Below, piece by piece: positions 27,198 to 33,886 of a stretch of 64,000 nucleotides of DNA. Position 1 is the stretch's first letter, and each line of letters begins with the position of its first letter. Made by a program: the position numbers and the translations under genes. The notes below the pieces were generated by a model that was not told the DNA's origin, searched no databases, and saw only the letters and a list, made by a program, of their open reading frames with translations. This stretch comes from JACVRW01 sp963825345 (GTDB lineage: Bacteria; Actinomycetota; Thermoleophilia; Solirubrobacterales; Thermoleophilaceae), in contig CAWGSQ010000005.1 of assembly GCA_963825345.1 (NCBI GenBank), positions 124,001 to 188,000 of the forward strand, given 5' to 3'.

Positions 27198-28202
27198 CTA
27201 CGAGGTCTTCTCCTTGGGACCGTTGCTGCACTGCGGGACCGTGTAGTCCTTCGCGCAAACCGTCTTGCTCCGGTATTCCCTGCGAAATTTCTGAACCTCC
27301 GCCGCGGCGCGCGGGCCGTTCAGCTGGGTCGCGATCGTCTCTCTGGCCTGCTCCAGCGGCTGCCGCGCTTTCGGTGTCACCTTCGTGACCTCGAACACGT
27401 ACCAACCCACGCTCGTCTTCACGGGACCCTCGATCTCGCCTACCGGGGTCTGGTACACGGCGCGCTCGAGCGATTCCCGCCCCTCCGCCAGCTTCGGCCC
27501 CTTTACGGCGCGCGCCCTTGAATGCTCCGGGTCGCTCGAATACCGCCCCACCACCGCCTGCCATCGCTCGCCGGCCTCAAGCGCCTGAAGTGCCTGCTCG
27601 GCGCGTGCCTTGCTCTTGGTCACGACGAGGATGAGGTCACGGCTCTCCGGCTGGGTGAAGCGCTTCGGGTGCTGCTCGTAATACGACTCGATCTCCCCGG
27701 GGGAGGCTTTCGGAACCTTCCGGGAGATCTTCTGCTCGAGCTTCTTCTGGAGCAGTTCGACCCGGACTTGGTGGCGGATGTCCTCCTCGGCCAGGCCGGC
27801 GTCCTTGACGAAACGGCTGAACGCTTCCTCGTTGGGGAAGCCGCTCTTCCGCTCCTCGAGCACTCGCCCGACTTGATCGTCGGAGACGGTCACGTCCTCG
27901 GCAGCGGCCTTCTGCTCTACCCACTCGGACACGATCAGCGCCTCCATGGTCTTGCGCTTGAACACCTCATCCGACTCCCCCTTCAGGAACGGGCTGAGCG
28001 TGATCAGCCTGTGCGATCTGTCGTAGTCGGCCCTGGTGATCACCGTGTCGCCGACCTTGGCGACAGCGTCGTCCGGGAGCTCGTCGTCGCCCCCACACCC
28101 GACGATGGCGAGCGCGCAGAGCAGGGCGGCAACGGCGTAAGTAGAAACAGGCGAGTTTTTCAAGCGACAGGACTGTACCCCTGCCGAACCCACGAGAAAC
28201 AT
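27198..28202 (-). CDS. PrsA/SurA-like peptidyl-prolyl isomerase lipoprotein
   Basis: A 334-residue foldase. After a hydrophobic helix a lipobox-like 'LAIVGC' places the lipid cysteine at about C36. Then come a SurA-N-like segment ('AVAKVGDTVITRADYDR'), a helical chaperone part and a parvulin-type domain (about 195-300, 'AVVGRYSSDPEHSRARAVKG', 'GEIEGPVKTSVGWYVFEV'). Parvulins turn prolyl bonds and help exported proteins fold, fitting the many secreted proteins nearby. ATG at 28202 follows AGGAG by six bases and lies 7 bases after the previous stop, so it is coupled to the upstream gene. The 35-residue N-region is rather long; TTG at 28163 is an alternative. Confidence 0.8.
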   Translation of the reverse strand: MFLVGSAGVQSCRLKNSPVSTYAVAALLCALAIVGCGGDDELPDDAVAKVGDTVITRADYDRSHRLITLSPFLKGESDEVFKRKTMEALIVSEWVEQKAAAEDVTVSDDQVGRVLEERKSGFPNEEAFSRFVKDAGLAEEDIRHQVRVELLQKKLEQKISRKVPKASPGEIESYYEQHPKRFTQPESRDLILVVTKSKARAEQALQALEAGERWQAVVGRYSSDPEHSRARAVKGPKLAEGRESLERAVYQTPVGEIEGPVKTSVGWYVFEVTKVTPKARQPLEQARETIATQLNGPRAAAEVQKFRREYRSKTVCAKDYTVPQCSNGPKEKTS

Positions 28203-28209
28203 GCAGCTC

Positions 28210-28917
28210 CTAACGGCAGGGCACCGAGCCGTCATAGGTCTTCGTCTGCCCCGTCGTGAAGGTGATCAGCACGTGGTAGCGCCATCTGCGATCGCGCGGG
28301 CAGGAGGTCGTCGCGATCCAGTCCTTGCGCGGGTCTCCGGCCTTTATGTGCAGCTCGCGCAACACGATCGGGACTCCCGCCACCACCTGCAGCGCGCGCG
28401 GGATCCGCGTGTGGAGCCTGTAGGACCATTTGCCGCCCGGCTTCGTCAGCGTCCCGAGGACCGGCATCCGGACGCGAGCCGGGTTGGTGAGCACCGTGTA
28501 GAAGAAGACCTTGGCCCGGCCGCCGTTCACCACGGCGATCTTCGGATAGGTGAAGACGTCGTCCGCGGTCGCCTTGCCCCGTCCGCGCCCCATGATCGAG
28601 CCCTTCGGACAGGCGCTCGGCCCGCGGCGGGCCAGCACGTTCTGCGAGCACTTCGGGTACCTGTACCCGTTGTAGAGGCCGCCCTTGGGGAACCAGACGT
28701 CGACCGTGTCGACCAGCGGCGGGTCGTAGCCCTGAGGGATCGTGATGAAGGCGTGGCTCTCGATCCTCACGGCCTGCGGATTCTTCGCGGTGCCGGCCTT
28801 GTTCGGAACCACCTTGGCGTCGACGTGGATCTCGATGGGCACGGTTTCCTGCGCGAACGCCAGGGCCGCCAGGGCGACGGTCAGCCCCGTTGCAGCGGCG
28901 CCGACGCCGAGGCGCAA
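28210..28917 (-). CDS. Secreted 'NPARV' family protein, copy 2
   Basis: A 235-residue exported protein, paralogue of the one at 14050: it shares 'VPNKAGT', 'PKGGLYNGYRYPKCS', 'GPSACPKGSIMGRGRG', 'VVNGGRAKV' and 'YTVLTNPARVRM' in the same order, and 'DWIATTSCP' near the end. The signal peptide is residues 1 to about 22. An in-frame TAG lies nine bases upstream and no ATG or GTG follows it, so TTG at 28917 is the only sensible start. It sits between a TetR-like gene (26 bases upstream) and the PrsA-like gene (7 bases downstream), probably one operon. Function unknown. Confidence 0.72.
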   Translation of the reverse strand: MRLGVGAAATGLTVALAALAFAQETVPIEIHVDAKVVPNKAGTAKNPQAVRIESHAFITIPQGYDPPLVDTVDVWFPKGGLYNGYRYPKCSQNVLARRGPSACPKGSIMGRGRGKATADDVFTYPKIAVVNGGRAKVFFYTVLTNPARVRMPVLGTLTKPGGKWSYRLHTRIPRALQVVAGVPIVLRELHIKAGDPRKDWIATTSCPRDRRWRYHVLITFTTGQTKTYDGSVPCR

Positions 28918-28943
28918 GACCGGACCCTACGAGGCGATGACGG

Positions 28944-29579
28944 TCACGAAGGGACGGGCTCGAACAGGTCGATCACCTGGCCGAGCCGCTCGCGAACCGC
29001 TCGTGCCCCGCCGTTTGCCTGGACTGCCTCGCTCACCGAGTGGTGCGCGGCGCCTACCAGGATCTCGAAGCGCAGGTCGGGCAGGTCCTCGTCTCCCGGG
29101 CCTGACTCCTCGGAGAGGATCGCCACGAGGCGGTCGCGGGCCGCCACGCGCGACGCGCACAGCACCGGAAGGTCGGAGCGCCAGGCCACCATCATGCAGA
29201 AACGGGCGAGGTCCGGCCGCGTCTCGAACTCCTCGATCCCCGCATCCACCGCCGCGCGCAGACGCTCCCGCCACGAACCGCTGCCACGCAGCGCAGGCAC
29301 GCACACGCGCCGCAGGCGCAGGGAGCCCTCGTCGTAGGTGGCCGCAAGGCAGGCGTCGAGCGTCGGGTAGTGCTCCAGCGCCCGCTCGAGCGGAACGCCC
29401 GCGAAGTCGGCGATCGCGGCGCTCGTAAGCCCCTCCGCCCCATGCCGAACCGCGAACTCGGCCGTCGCCTTCCTCAGGCGCCGGCAGGTCGGGCAGTTCT
29501 CAAAGCAGCCTTCCGAGCTGTCTGTCGGGTGCTCGGCGTACTGCGTCAGTGACCCCTCAGCGGGGTCTCCCAGCCCCAT
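28944..29579 (-). CDS. TetR-like regulator with N-terminal CX3CX2C, copy 1
   Basis: A 211-residue TetR-type protein. Before the DNA-binding domain it has three cysteines, C25, C29 and C32 (CFENCPTC), spaced CX3CX2C. The helix-turn-helix is 'LTSAAIADFAGVPLERALEHY' at about 51-71, followed by 'TLDACLAATYDEG' as in TetR helix 4, and an all-helical ligand domain. Its closest relative in the window is at 32403-33011, and both diverge from a second TetR type across a short promoter with a GAAAC-type palindrome. The three cysteines could bind a metal, an iron-sulfur cluster or sense thiol state (inference). It probably leads an operon with the two genes downstream. Confidence 0.75.
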   Translation of the reverse strand: MGLGDPAEGSLTQYAEHPTDSSEGCFENCPTCRRLRKATAEFAVRHGAEGLTSAAIADFAGVPLERALEHYPTLDACLAATYDEGSLRLRRVCVPALRGSGSWRERLRAAVDAGIEEFETRPDLARFCMMVAWRSDLPVLCASRVAARDRLVAILSEESGPGDEDLPDLRFEILVGAAHHSVSEAVQANGGARAVRERLGQVIDLFEPVPS

Positions 29580-29616
29580 GTCGGCGACGTTATCGGATTC
29601 TGATGGGAGCCACAAC

Positions 29617-29632
29617 GAAACGTGTATGTTTC
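29617..29632. promoter_or_regulatory. Putative TetR operator (GAAAC-N6-GTTTC)
   Basis: A perfect palindrome GAAAC-GTGTAT-GTTTC in the 57-base gap between two divergent TetR-like genes, ending five bases before the ATG at 29637. Its place is ideal for repressing both promoters. It was found by eye; other copies are at 25526, 30345, 33042 and 33096. Confidence 0.6.
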
Positions 29633-29636
29633 CCGA

Positions 29637-30323
29637 ATGGCCCGTCGCGCCCGGACTCGTGGGCGGGACCCGGATCAGCTCCCGCCAGGACGGCATGGAC
29701 TCCCCCGCGCGTTCGTAGCGGCGAACCAGCGCGAGCGCATCCTGTCGGCGGTCGGCGACGTGGCAAGTGTCGCGGGCTACAGCGACATGACGGTGGAGGG
29801 CGTGATCGTGACCGCGGGGGTGTCGCGGAAGACCTTCTATGAGCACTTCAAGAGCAAGGACGAGGCCTTCCTCGCGGCATTCGACGCGGTCCTCGAGCAG
29901 CTGTTCGCGGCGGTGACCGAAGCGTACGAGGCCGAGGAGCCTGGGGCCGCTCGACTGTGTGCCGGACTGTCGGCCTTTCTCGACTTCTTGGCGCGCGAAC
30001 CCGCTTTCGCGCGGATGTGCATCGTGGAGGCGCTTGCCGCCGGACCGGAGGCCGTGAGCCGCCGGAACGCCGCGATGGCCACCCTCGCCAGGATCATCGA
30101 CGAGAGCGCCCGGGATCTCGATGTGCAGCATCAGCCCTCGGAGCTCACCGCCGAGACGATCGTCGGAGGCATCTGGGAGGTGATCTTCGCGCGCGTCGTC
30201 CGCGGGGAGATCCGGGAGCTGCCGGGGCTCCTCCCCGACCTGATGTACTCCGTGCTGCTCCCGTACGTTGGCCCGGAGGCGGCGCTGGCGGAGTACCACC
30301 GCCTCCAGCAGAACGCCGCCTAA
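29637..30323 (+). CDS. TetR family regulator, 'QLPPGRHGL' subfamily, copy 1
   Basis: A 228-residue TetR regulator. A conserved lead 'QLPPGRHGLPRAFV' precedes helix 1 ('NQRERILSAVGDVASVAGY'). The helix-turn-helix is 'MTVEGVIVTAGVSRKTFYEHF', then 'KSKDEAFLAAFDAVLEQ'. The helical ligand domain includes 'EPAFARMCIVEALAAGPEAV' and 'LTAETIVGGIWEVIFARVV', shared with the paralogues at 30983, 31711 and 33119. ATG at 29637 is chosen; a GTG five codons earlier lies inside the operator. It diverges from the Cys-containing regulator. Ligand unknown. Confidence 0.9.
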   Translation: MARRARTRGRDPDQLPPGRHGLPRAFVAANQRERILSAVGDVASVAGYSDMTVEGVIVTAGVSRKTFYEHFKSKDEAFLAAFDAVLEQLFAAVTEAYEAEEPGAARLCAGLSAFLDFLAREPAFARMCIVEALAAGPEAVSRRNAAMATLARIIDESARDLDVQHQPSELTAETIVGGIWEVIFARVVRGEIRELPGLLPDLMYSVLLPYVGPEAALAEYHRLQQNAA

Positions 30324-30344
30324 CCCGCTGGCGCGGCGGAATGA

Positions 30345-30360
30345 GAAACGCACTTGTGTT
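30345..30360. promoter_or_regulatory. Putative TetR operator (GAAAC-N6-GTGTT)
   Basis: An imperfect copy of the GAAAC-N6-GTTTC element, 31 bases before the ATG at 30392 and 22 bases after the previous stop. It suggests that the third regulator has its own promoter under the same control. Confidence 0.45.
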
Positions 30361-30391
30361 CGGAGGGCGGAGTAAGTAACCTCGCTCCCTG

Positions 30392-30973
30392 ATGGGGGAG
30401 AATGGGCGCGACGCGAATCGCGAGCGGGCCGTCGCCGCGATGGCCGAGGCGGTTGGCGAGCGGGGATATCCGGAGACGACGGTCCGGGATGTGCTCGAGC
30501 GCGCCCGGATGTCGCGGAGGACCTTCTACCAGCTGTTCGACAACCGCGAGGAGTGCTTCCTCGCGACCTATGACCATGCGCGCAGCGAGGCGTTCGCCTG
30601 GCTTGAAAACGGGGACGGTCTGCACACCTCCAGCTCGTCGCACCTGACGAGCGCGCTGGCGAACGTGCTGGGCTACCTGGCGACGAAGCCGGACTTCGCG
30701 CGTGTGCTGGTGGTGGAGCCTGCGGCGGCGGGCGCGCTCGGGGTCGCCCGGCATGAGCGGACCATGCACGAGCTCGCCGAGCTGCTCGCGCGATCGAGCA
30801 GCCGCGACGGCTCTGGCCTTGAGCCGGATCAGCTGCGGCTCCGCTGCGAGGCGAGCGTCGGCGCAATCCACCGTGTGATGGCGGCCCGCATCGTCGAGGG
30901 CCGCGCGAGCGACCTCCCCGGCATGGCGAGCGAGCTAGCAGGATTCGTCCGAGCGCTCGCGGCGGCGGCGTAA
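30392..30973 (+). CDS. TetR family regulator
   Basis: A 193-residue TetR protein of a third type in this island. It lacks the 'QLPPGRHGL' lead and begins directly with helix 1 ('NRERAVAAMAEAVGERGY'). The helix-turn-helix is 'TTVRDVLERARMSRRTFYQLF', followed by 'DNREECFLATYDHARSEAF'. The ligand domain is shorter and Ala-rich, with 'FARVLVVEPAAAGALGVARH'. Its TAA is part of the TAAGGAGG ribosome site of the next gene, so the two are co-transcribed. Target and ligand unknown. Confidence 0.88.
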   Translation: MGENGRDANRERAVAAMAEAVGERGYPETTVRDVLERARMSRRTFYQLFDNREECFLATYDHARSEAFAWLENGDGLHTSSSSHLTSALANVLGYLATKPDFARVLVVEPAAAGALGVARHERTMHELAELLARSSSRDGSGLEPDQLRLRCEASVGAIHRVMAARIVEGRASDLPGMASELAGFVRALAAAA

Positions 30974-30982
30974 GGAGGCCAG

Positions 30983-31696
30983 GTGCGCTCGCATGTCAGC
31001 GGTGGGCGGATGCCCCATCAGCTCCCCTCCGGGCGCCACGGGCTGCCGCGGAGCTTTGTGGAGAGCAACCAGCGCCAGCGAATCCTGAGGGCCGTCGTAG
31101 AGGTGGCCAGCGGGACCGGGTACGGCGGCCTCACCGTACGCGACGTGATCGAACGCGCCGGCGTGTCTCGCCGCACGTTCTACGAGCACTTCGAGAACAA
31201 GGAGCAGGCCTTTCTCGCGGCGTACGACCTGGTGGTTAGCCGGCTGGCGGTCGAGGTGAGTGCCTCGTCCGCGCAAGGAGGCTCGTGGTCTCAGAGGGTC
31301 GGCTTGGGCCTCGCGACATTCCTGGACCGGCTCGCCGGCGACCCGGCGCTTGCCCATCTCTGCGTTGTGGACGTTTTGGCCGCGGGCCCCCCCGCCCTGG
31401 CCGTCCGCGCGGGCGCGATGGAGGCGTTTCGCAACTTCCTCCAACCGGGGCTCGCCGAGGCCCCGGATGGGCTGCCGATCCCCGCCCTGGCTGCTGAGAC
31501 GGCCATCGGGGGCGCGTACGAGGTCGTCTACTCGCTCGTGCTCCAGGGGCGCACCGCGGAGCTGCCGGTCCTGCTTCCCGACCTGCTCCAGATCGTGCTC
31601 CTGCCGTTCCTGGGCGCGCACGCCGCCGCCGCGGAGGCCGCGGCCGTGCGCGAACGGCAAACACCAGAAACAGACCCCGCTCTAAAACGTTTCTAA
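30983..31696 (+). CDS. TetR family regulator, 'QLPPGRHGL' subfamily, copy 2
   Basis: A 237-residue TetR protein with 'HQLPSGRHGLPRSFV', helix 1 'NQRQRILRAVVEVASGTGY', helix-turn-helix 'LTVRDVIERAGVSRRTFYEHF' and 'ENKEQAFLAAYDLVVSRL'. The ligand domain keeps 'VVDVLAAGPPAL' and 'LAAETAIGGAYEVVYSLVL', as in its paralogues, but has lost 'FARMCIVE' in favour of 'LAHLCVVD'. GTG at 30983 has a strong ribosome site that overlaps the previous stop codon. It is second in a two-gene unit. Confidence 0.88.
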   Translation: MRSHVSGGRMPHQLPSGRHGLPRSFVESNQRQRILRAVVEVASGTGYGGLTVRDVIERAGVSRRTFYEHFENKEQAFLAAYDLVVSRLAVEVSASSAQGGSWSQRVGLGLATFLDRLAGDPALAHLCVVDVLAAGPPALAVRAGAMEAFRNFLQPGLAEAPDGLPIPALAAETAIGGAYEVVYSLVLQGRTAELPVLLPDLLQIVLLPFLGAHAAAAEAAAVRERQTPETDPALKRF

Positions 31697-31710
31697 AAGC
31701 GCTTGCAGCG

Positions 31711-32406
31711 GTGGCGTTTCCGCTCCGCGAGGGGTATTCTCACCTCACCTTGGCGCGCGAGCGTGAATCTCATCAACTCCCTCCGGGGCGGCACGGGCTG
31801 TCGCGGACCTTCGTGGTGGAGAACCAGCGCGAGCGGATCCTCGCTGCGGTGGCCGACGTCGTGAGCGCCGCCAGCTATGCGGAGATGACCGTCGAGAGCA
31901 TCATCGTGACCGCGGGCATCTCGCGCCGAACCTTCTACGAGCACTTCAAGAACAAGGACGACGCCTTCCTCGCCGCCTACGACGAGGCGGCGGGACGGCT
32001 GCTGACGGCCGTTCGCGCCGCGTACGAGTCGCGCGAGGGGTTTGCCGAGCGAATGGAGACAGGGATCGGGACGTTCCTGGCTCTGCTGGCGGCGGATCCG
32101 GCGTTCGCGCGGATGTGCATCGTCGAGGTGATGGCAGCCGGCCCGGCGGCGGTTCAGCGCCGCAACGAGGCCATGAACGCGTTTGCCAGCATGATCGACG
32201 AGAACGCGCGCGAGCTTCTGGACGAGGCTCCCCCCTCTGAGCTCACGGCAGAGACCGTGGTGGGCGGGATCTACGACGTGATCTACACCCGCATACAGCG
32301 GGGAGAGGTCCGACAGCTTCCGGACCTCACCCCCGACCTCGTGCAGTCCGCGCTGGTGAGCTATCTCCCGGCGCGCGCCGTCGAGGCGCCGCCGGCGGCC
32401 TCCTAG
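31711..32406 (+). CDS. TetR family regulator, 'QLPPGRHGL' subfamily, copy 3
   Basis: A TetR protein of up to 231 residues with 'HQLPPGRHGLSRTFV', helix 1 'NQRERILAAVADVVSAASY', helix-turn-helix 'MTVESIIVTAGISRRTFYEHF', 'KNKDDAFLAAYDEAAGRL' and ligand-domain motifs 'FARMCIVEVMAAGPAAV' and 'LTAETVVGGIYDVIYTRI'. The start is GTG at 31711 or TTG at 31750; paralogues begin 8-13 residues before the QLPPG lead, which favours the later one. Its TAG overlaps the TAG of the convergent gene in CTAG (32403-32406). Closest to the copy at 33119 by eye. Confidence 0.88.
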   Translation: MAFPLREGYSHLTLARERESHQLPPGRHGLSRTFVVENQRERILAAVADVVSAASYAEMTVESIIVTAGISRRTFYEHFKNKDDAFLAAYDEAAGRLLTAVRAAYESREGFAERMETGIGTFLALLAADPAFARMCIVEVMAAGPAAVQRRNEAMNAFASMIDENARELLDEAPPSELTAETVVGGIYDVIYTRIQRGEVRQLPDLTPDLVQSALVSYLPARAVEAPPAAS

Positions 32407-33011
32407 GCCGGGACCGGCTCGAGGACCCCGATCAGCTCGTTGACCCGCTCGGCGACGTGGGTCGACTCGCCGCCCGCGGCCACCTCATCCCGCGCAGCCC
32501 GGTAGAGAGCGCCGAAGAGAAACTCGAAGTGAATGTCGGGCAGGCCTTCCCGATGCTCCCGCTCGTACTCGTCCGAGAGCAGTCCGACGACGCGGTCGCG
32601 GGCGGCCGCTCGGCGGGCCCGGATGCGTGGGTTTCCCCGAGCCAGCTCGCCGAAGCAGAGCCGAGCTGCCCCCGGCGTTAACTCGATGTGCTCGAGGGCG
32701 GCGGTGACGGCGTGCGAGAAGCGCTCATGCCAGTCCCCCGGGCCGGCAAACGCGTCGAGCTGGATGCGCCACAGCTTGTAGAAGACCTCGTCGAACGCAG
32801 CCACGAGGCAATTGTCGATAGTGCCGTAGTGCGTGGCGAGGGCGGTCTCCGGGAGTTCTGCCCGGGCTTCGAGATCCGTCGCGGTGAGGAAACGAACCTT
32901 GTGCAGTGCCAGCGCCTCGAGGAGGGCGCTTCGGAGTCGACTACAGGTCGCGCATTCACCTGCGCAACCCTCCCCCGACTGCGACGCTCCTCCCAGAGCA
33001 ACTCGCCACAC
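32403..33011 (-). CDS. TetR-like regulator with N-terminal CX3CX2C, copy 2
   Basis: A 202-residue protein, paralogue of 28944-29579. It has C16, C20 and C23 (CAGECATC) in the same CX3CX2C spacing, then 'RLRSALLEALALHKVRFLTA'. The helix-turn-helix-like 'TDLEARAELPETALATHYGT' follows, with 'DNCLVAAFDEVF', 'GAARLCFGELARGNP' and an end 'VNELIGVLEPVPA' matching 'LGQVIDLFEPVPS' in copy 1. GTG at 33011 is chosen because the conserved part starts there and an operator-like palindrome lies just upstream; reading stays open further back. It diverges from the TetR gene at 33119, repeating the arrangement of copy 1. Confidence 0.75.
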   Translation of the reverse strand: MWRVALGGASQSGEGCAGECATCSRLRSALLEALALHKVRFLTATDLEARAELPETALATHYGTIDNCLVAAFDEVFYKLWRIQLDAFAGPGDWHERFSHAVTAALEHIELTPGAARLCFGELARGNPRIRARRAAARDRVVGLLSDEYEREHREGLPDIHFEFLFGALYRAARDEVAAGGESTHVAERVNELIGVLEPVPA

Positions 33012-33041
33012 GGCCGGCGACTCTAGTACACCGACAACTGA

Positions 33042-33057
33042 GAAACAAGCAAGTGTC
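33042..33057. promoter_or_regulatory. Putative TetR operator (GAAAC-N6-GTGTC)
   Basis: An imperfect palindrome 31 bases upstream of the GTG of the minus-strand regulator, within the 107-base divergent gap. A second site at 33096 lies next to the plus-strand gene, so each divergent start has its own site. Confidence 0.5.
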
Positions 33058-33095
33058 CCAACAGATTGTACGGTTCGGTCTTGGCGACAGCCGCC

Positions 33096-33111
33096 GAGAC
33101 ATGTATGTTTT
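33096..33111. promoter_or_regulatory. Putative TetR operator (GAGAC-N6-GTTTT)
   Basis: Sequence GAGAC-ATGTAT-GTTTT, closely similar to the site at 29617 (GAAAC-GTGTAT-GTTTC) and at the same position relative to its TetR gene. In both, a few extra codons reading 'MYV' would run out of the operator if an upstream start were used. Confidence 0.5.
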
Positions 33112-33118
33112 CCGTGAC

Positions 33119-33811
33119 GTGTCTCAGGGTGATCGGACGGGCGGGCGCCAGGCACATCAGCTTCCCCCTGGGAGGCACGGACTGTCGCGGACGTTCGTGG
33201 AGGAGAACCAGCGCGAGCGGATCCTCAACGCGGTGGGCGACGTCACGAGCGCGGCCAGCTATGCGGAGCTCACGGTCGAGGGCATTATCGTCACGGCCGG
33301 GGTCTCGCGCCGGACCTTCTACGAGCACTTCAAGAACAAGGACGAAGCGTTCCTCGCTGCATACGACTCGATCACGGCGCGGATGTCCGAGCAGGTGGTG
33401 GCGGCCATCTACGCCGAGGAGAGCTTCGAGGCGCGCTGTCGCGCCGGCCTTGGCGAGTTCCTCGCCTTCCTGGCGAGCGAGCCGGCCTTCGCACGGATGT
33501 GCATCGTGGAGGTGCTCGCCGCCGGACCCGATGCGATCGGGCGACGCAACGCCACCATGCGGGCCTTCGCCGACCTGATCGACCAGAACGCGCGCGAGTT
33601 GCTCGGCGGCAAGGTCTCGCCGGCCCTGACGGCCGAGACCGTCGTCGGCGGTATCTACGAGGTGATCTACGGCCGAGTGCTCGCGGGCCAGATACGCGAG
33701 CTGCCCGCCCTGCTGCCGGATCTCGCCTACTCGGCGTTGCTGCCCTATATCGGGCCCGAGGCGGCGGCCGCGGAGCGTCGCAAGCTGCTGGACGCCGACC
33801 AGGCCGCCTAG
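33119..33811 (+). CDS. TetR family regulator, 'QLPPGRHGL' subfamily, copy 4
   Basis: A 230-residue TetR protein with 'HQLPPGRHGLSRTFV', 'NQRERILNAVGDVTSAASY', helix-turn-helix 'LTVEGIIVTAGVSRRTFYEHF', 'KNKDEAFLAAYDSITARM', 'FARMCIVEVLAAGPDAI', 'LTAETVVGGIYEVIYGRVL' and 'PDLAYSALLPYIGPEAAAAE'. Its C-terminal half matches the copy at 29637 closely ('PDLMYSVLLPYVGPEAALAE'). GTG at 33119 puts the start 13 residues before QLPPG, as in copy 1; ATG at 33101 lies within the operator. It diverges from the second Cys-type regulator and is followed by amtB 75 bases on. Confidence 0.9.
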   Translation: MSQGDRTGGRQAHQLPPGRHGLSRTFVEENQRERILNAVGDVTSAASYAELTVEGIIVTAGVSRRTFYEHFKNKDEAFLAAYDSITARMSEQVVAAIYAEESFEARCRAGLGEFLAFLASEPAFARMCIVEVLAAGPDAIGRRNATMRAFADLIDQNARELLGGKVSPALTAETVVGGIYEVIYGRVLAGQIRELPALLPDLAYSALLPYIGPEAAAAERRKLLDADQAA

Positions 33812-33886
33812 CCGTACGCCTGTACAAGTCCTCGCCGCTGGATTCTGTACGAAGGGCGAAAGACAGGACGACGCCCGGATTCGAGT

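Noticed and set aside
28144..28159. A GAAAC-N6-GTTTT copy near the start of the PrsA-like gene
   Set aside because: It resembles the site at 25526, but it lies inside the coding region if ATG 28202 is the start, so I did not list it as an operator. If the gene starts at TTG 28163 it would overlap the start and deserve another look.
31667..31693. GAAAC and GTTTC 17 bases apart before the TetR gene at 31711
   Set aside because: The spacing does not match the 6-base element and the left arm is inside the previous gene.
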